Source: Dictyocoela muelleri
Taxonomy: Eukaryota > Microsporidia
Assembly: GCA_016256075.1 (NCBI GenBank)
Contig: SDVU01000643.1
Span: 1-11,607 of the forward strand
DNA: 11,607 nt
Direction of reading: 5' to 3'
Below are positions 8,323 to 11,607 of this stretch, piece by piece. The position numbers and the translations under genes were made by a program. Numbering within the stretch: the first letter of the stretch is position 1; each line of letters opens with the position of its first letter. The notes under the pieces are model-generated. The model searched no databases. It worked only from the letters and a program-made list of their open reading frames with translations, and was not told the DNA's origin.

Positions 8323-8773
8323 GAAAAGTTTCCCAAATATATTTGTGGGTAAAATATAATAATAAATTGAAAAAGGGAACCGCTGGTTCAAAAATCATCG
8401 AATTATTTTTATAACCCCTAAATGGTTTGAAATAAAAAAATGTTTAAAAGTAATAATGGCTAAAATAAAATAGGTTTGTATGGTTATTATTTATAATCAT
8501 AAAGATATAAACATAGTATTAGTTGTCTAAAAGTGGAAAAGGAATGTGTGAACTTCTCTTGTTACACCTAAAGACAAATAATACTTGTTTATATATTTAT
8601 GATTATAAAAAGAAATCACAACCTATTTTATTTCAGCCTTTATTACTTTTAAACATTTTTTTTATATTTTTTACTATTTAGAGGTTATAAAAAATAATTC
8701 GGTGATTATTTAACCGCCGGTTCTTTTTCACAATATTATATTTTTACCCATAAATATATTTGGGGAGTTTTCC
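8323..8773. mobile_element. MITE-like element with about 200-bp inverted repeats (451 bp)
   Basis: The left arm (8323 to about 8522) and right arm (about 8580-8773) are imperfect reverse complements over almost their whole length. Shared blocks include CCCAAATATATTTRTGGGTA, a GGAACCG/GAACCGGCGGTT region, TTTTTATAACCYCTAAAT, ATGTTTAAAAGTAATAA, AAATAAAATAGGTT and TTATAATCATAAA. A central spacer of about 55 bases (around 8523-8579) is unpaired. There is no coding sequence, so it would need a transposase from elsewhere. Family and target duplication could not be settled. Arm divergence of perhaps 10-20% suggests an old copy. Confidence 0.85.
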
Positions 8774-8803
8774 ATTTTGTGGAATTTCCTCTGATTCATA
8801 AGA

Positions 8804-9072
8804 AACACAAAATCTCTCTATCTATATGAGTATATTAAATAAGAAAAATATATTTGTATTAGTTAGAAATAGCTAGTATAGTAGTGCATGTTTTTTCTTT
8901 CATTTTGTTTCTTATATATATATAAAGAACTAAATATAAGGGTAAAAGATCACTCCCATACTAACTATTTCTAAATAATTCGAATATATTTTTATCAACC
9001 ATATGCTCATATAGATAGAGAGATTTTGTAGTTCTATATAAATATACAGTTTCGGAATTATGTAAAAATATA
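8804..9072. repeat. Family A palindrome: copies A2 (plus) and A3 (minus) head to head
   Basis: The arm at 8804-8920 (CAAAATCTCTCTATCTATAT then GAGTATATTAAATAAG) is answered by a reverse-complement arm at about 8925-9035, around a TA-rich centre (8921-8933). Both arms contain TTAGAAATAGYTAGTAT and end at TTTAGTTCTT or TTTGTTTCTT next to the TA run. A3 extends to about 9072 with GGAATTATGTAAAAATATAG, which copy A4 also has. It is non-coding and could be a short fold-back element. Confidence 0.8.
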
Positions 9073-9077
9073 GAAGA

Positions 9078-9792
9078 GGCGGTCCGAAAAAATGCTGGGT
9101 GTTTTTACGGACTGATTTTTAAATGAAAAACCGTAAAAATGCCAAGAGATTTTTTGAAATTATTAATACAAATCTTTATTGATGCACAGAAATTCACCTC
9201 AGGCATGTTTTCGTAAACTCTTCTCTAGCGAAGTGTGAAAACCAACACAATTTTTTTCAAAAAAAAAATTATAACATTTTTTTGTAACAATAATATTAAA
9301 TTATAGGCTCCTTAAATGCTATTCTTATAAAAATTTAATAAATTACCAAATTTTGAAATGTTAATTATAAAAAATTTATATTGTTTATAGCAAATTGTAG
9401 AAAACAGTTTTTATATAAACTTTATGTGACGCCTTATATGAAAAATCGATTTTTAAAATATGTATAAAAAATATAAAGATTTTTTTGTTATTATAATTTG
9501 AAATTTTCATATTTTGTAATTAAATAAATTTATTAGATATGGTGTATAAGGAAGTTGTAATTAGATTTTTTGTAAAAACTTAAAATTTTGTAATTTTTTT
9601 GTTAAAAATTCGTGGCAATTTTCGCGCATAGCTTCAGCTGTGCTCGCGCCGATTTTACAAAAATTTGCCTATTCGACTAAATTTGCTGCTATAAAAAATT
9701 TTATTTCTAATTTCTAGAAATCTCATGACTTTTTACGATTTTTATCCTGAAAATCAGTCTGTAAAACTCCTCTGGTGTTTTTTCAGACTGTC
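9078..9792. mobile_element. Inverted-repeat element with terminal sub-hairpins (715 bp)
   Basis: The ends are imperfect inverted repeats of about 85 bp: left begins GGCGGTCCGAAAAAA, and the right, reverse-complemented, begins GACAGTCTGAAAAAAC. Both continue to ACTGATTTT, a CGTAAAAA block and GAGATTT. Within each end, GTCYG and YGGAC or CAGAC repeats allow a smaller hairpin (9081-9113 and about 9756-9792). The interior is A+T-rich with no ORF. It holds a G+C-rich hairpin near 9622-9650 (CGCGCATAGCT against AGCTGTGCTCGCG). It is flanked by direct copies A3 and A4 of family A. The superfamily is not identified. Confidence 0.75.
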
Positions 9793-9955
9793 AAATATAT
9801 ATAAGAAACTAAATAAAGGGATGAAAACATGTACAACTATACTAGCTATTGCTTATTAACTCAAATATTTTTTTTATTTCATATGCTCATATAGATGTAG
9901 ATTTGGGGGGTTCCATGCGAATTCACAGGGTCGAAAATTATGTAAAAAATATAGA
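9793..9955 (-). repeat. Family A repeat, copy A4 (minus)
   Basis: Matches A3 as a direct repeat: TATATATAAGAAACTAAATA, then a diverged middle with ACTAGCTATT, then CATATGCTCATATAGAT and a shared tail AAAATTATGTAAAAAATATAG. The inverse relation to A1 and A2 places it as the outer arm of a nested arrangement around the 9078-9792 element. Confidence 0.75.
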
Positions 9956-9989
9956 AAAATATATAAAAAATTGGTTCTACAACGGCTTA

Positions 9990-10250
9990 GTCTAACCTTA
10001 AAGTTATATCTAGAGAAAAAATGACAAGTGTGAAGGAATATCAAAATTTCAAGGTAATTAATATTCCCGGATCTTTTTTTATATACTTCTAAATTTATTT
10101 ACAAATTAAGAAATTTGCAAAACAAATTTCCTAATTTGTAAATAAATTTAGAATTGAATAATAAAGAATCCAGGAATATTTATTACCATGAAATTTCGAT
10201 ATTCCTTCACACTTGTCATTTTTTCTCTAGATATAACTTTTAGGTTAGAC
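9990..10250. mobile_element. Near-perfect palindromic MITE with TA flanks (261 bp)
   Basis: It begins GTCTAACCT and ends AGGTTAGAC, with TA immediately outside on both sides (9988-9989 and 10251-10252), the target duplication of Tc1/mariner-type elements. Arms of about 128 bp pair almost completely (shared ATATCTAGAGAAAAAATGAC, AAGTGTGAAGGAATATC, TAAATTTATTTACAAATTA) around a loop of about 5 bases near 10118-10122. A handful of mismatches and small gaps suggest it is younger than the MITE at 8323. It has no ORF. Any transcript across it would fold into a long double-stranded hairpin. Confidence 0.88.
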
Positions 10251-10252
10251 TA

Positions 10253-11150
10253 AACATTGGAGAATCGAGAAAAATTTAAACATTTAAATATCTGGCTATT
10301 ATGTCTAAAATAAATCTAAAACTATGATTATTTGTTTTCTTCAGGTGCAAATATAGGTTTTTATTTTTTTGAGAATTTTCTTTTGTTTCTTGGTCTACAA
10401 AATACTGTTTATTTATAATATATCAGGAATCTATGTGTTATACTTAGGTGAACAGACCATTTACCTGATAAAACGAAAGTCTGTTTTTTTCGTCTTTCGT
10501 GAAAAAAACGGATTTTTTTATTTCTTTGCCTTGGCGAAAAAAAAAACAAAAGTTATAGTTGATGAAACGCTCATTTTTTTCGATAAGAGAATTTTATAAT
10601 ATAATTTTTTATAATAATGAATCAAGTATTAGATTTTACGAAAAACTTGTAATATATAGTTTATTCAAGCTTAAAATAAGATTATCAGTTAAATTTCTAT
10701 TAAAAATTTAATCCCATATTATTTATAGAAATTAATAACAATATTTATCTATGTTTTTTGTCATCTATTGCCACTATTATTATGAATTTATTAATAATTT
10801 TAGTTGGAAAAATTGGCCTCCGTGTTTTTGCACCTTTTTATGCTATGACTTCTTCTTTTAGGATATTCAAAAATGTGGTATTATAGTAAATACTGCCACA
10901 TATTTTATAAATGTGTAATTAAAATGTTAAAATTGAAATATTATTAAAATATGATAAATTATATTTTAGTTAGTCATTTTAAGACATAAAAGAAACACAA
11001 AATGTAAAAGTGTGATGTTTAATAAAGACTTTGAGAATAAACAATTTATTAATTATTCTAATGTTAAACACGCACACCAATACGATAAGAGGGAACATAT
11101 CTTGGACAATGTTAGCAACAAAGAAGTAAGAAGTATAATAGAATAGGGTC
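10253..11150. other. No gene seen
   Basis: A+T-rich sequence. The 76-codon plus frame at 10369-10599 is almost all Phe, Lys, Ile and Leu from T and A runs. The minus frame at 10979-11245 overlaps the palindrome at 11151 and is hydrophobic without a family motif. A weak stem (ACGAAAG against CTTTCGT) lies near 10473-10500. Confidence 0.4.
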
Positions 11151-11213
11151 TTGTTCGGTATTATGCTCACCATAATTTTTTTCAAAAAATAAATGTGGGC
11201 ATAATACCAAACA
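11151..11213. repeat. Short palindrome
   Basis: TTGTTCGGTATTATGCTCAC (11151-11170) is answered by GTGGGCATAATACCAAACAA (11194-11213), with two mismatches, and the T-run and A-run between them extend the stem. It could be a tiny fold-back element or a degraded MITE. Confidence 0.7.
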
Positions 11214-11607
11214 AAAGCAAAATTTTTTATAGAAAGGTAGCCCATATGTATAAAAATTTTATTTTATCATGAAAGTTTTAAAAATGTATTAAAGATATAA
11301 ATCCCGGATCAAATCCACAGATCCCACAAAGTGAGTAGTTTGAGACTATATCAGAGTTATGTTAAGAATTAATTTTAAAAATTAATGATTACCAAAGCAG
11401 TTTACTTTTATAAATAAAAAATTTTTAATATTCAGGCCTGTTAATACTTTTGAAAAGAAAGAAAAAAAAACTTATGATTGAAATATGTTATTATTATCAC
11501 AATTGTAATTCTTATTCTGAAAAAATATTAGATTACAATTTACTAAAAATTGATTATAATTTATTTAAAATTCGATTTTAATTATTGTTTTAAATTTCAA
11601 TATTTGT
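11214..11607. other. No gene seen
   Basis: A+T-rich sequence to the end of the window. One patch on the minus strand (about 11290-11345) includes GGATTTGATCCGGG, faintly like a tRNA T-arm or B box, but no A box was found at the proper distance. Confidence 0.35.

Noticed and set aside
10369-10599. Phe-rich membrane protein
   Set aside because: Composition follows from long T and A runs; no signal or family pattern.
11290-11345. Fourth tRNA-like SINE head on the minus strand
   Set aside because: Only a B-box-like GGATTTGATCC is visible; no A box and no shared SINE body follows.

Overview
The window is gene-poor, very A+T-rich DNA (roughly three-quarters A+T by eye) from a eukaryotic nuclear genome, most likely an invertebrate animal. 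The support for an animal is the element set: a tRNA-derived SINE, a FLYWCH-type Mutator-like (MULE) transposase remnant, a Merlin (IS1595/IS1016-like) transposase remnant and several long-palindrome MITEs. I see no host protein gene, no true tRNA or rRNA, and nothing bacterial such as operons or Shine-Dalgarno-led ORFs. No species can be named from the sequence alone.

Layout. 1-170 and about 1173-1484 hold two minus-strand copies of one tRNA-derived SINE; a third copy, plus strand, starts at 7774. About 2011-2090 is a short inverted array of a 21-bp minisatellite. About 2166-3341 is a decayed Merlin-like transposon, transposase on the minus strand, with a repeated motif near both ends. 4407-4817 and 6467-6857 are two halves of a same-orientation array of the same 21-bp unit, split by a decayed 1.6-kb FLYWCH-MULE (4831-6418) with inverted repeats of about 55 bp. 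A compact G+C-rich hairpin (6419-6469) sits against the right end of the MULE. 8090-8212 is a short G+C-rich block of unknown origin.

From 8220 to 10252 the sequence is a nest of short inverted-repeat elements: a roughly 450-bp MITE (8323-8773), four copies of a dispersed repeat called here family A (two forward, two reverse), a 715-bp inverted-repeat element whose ends form sub-hairpins (9078-9792), and a near-perfect 261-bp palindrome flanked by TA (9990-10250). A small palindrome lies at 11151-11213. The remaining stretches (171-1172, 1485-2010, 3342-4406, 6858-7773, 10253-11150, 11214-11607) show nothing I can call beyond microsatellite runs and short chance ORFs.

Inferred history: the 21-bp array came first and the MULE landed in it later. 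Both transposases carry several stops or frame breaks, so neither element could now move itself. The matching sequences at 1-170 and 7774-7940 look at first like long terminal inverted repeats of one 7.9-kb element, but they are better explained as independent SINE copies in opposite orientation. Nothing here convincingly looks like a new functional system. The most unusual items are the minisatellite with inverted outposts, the G+C-rich hairpin at the MULE edge and the palindrome cluster.
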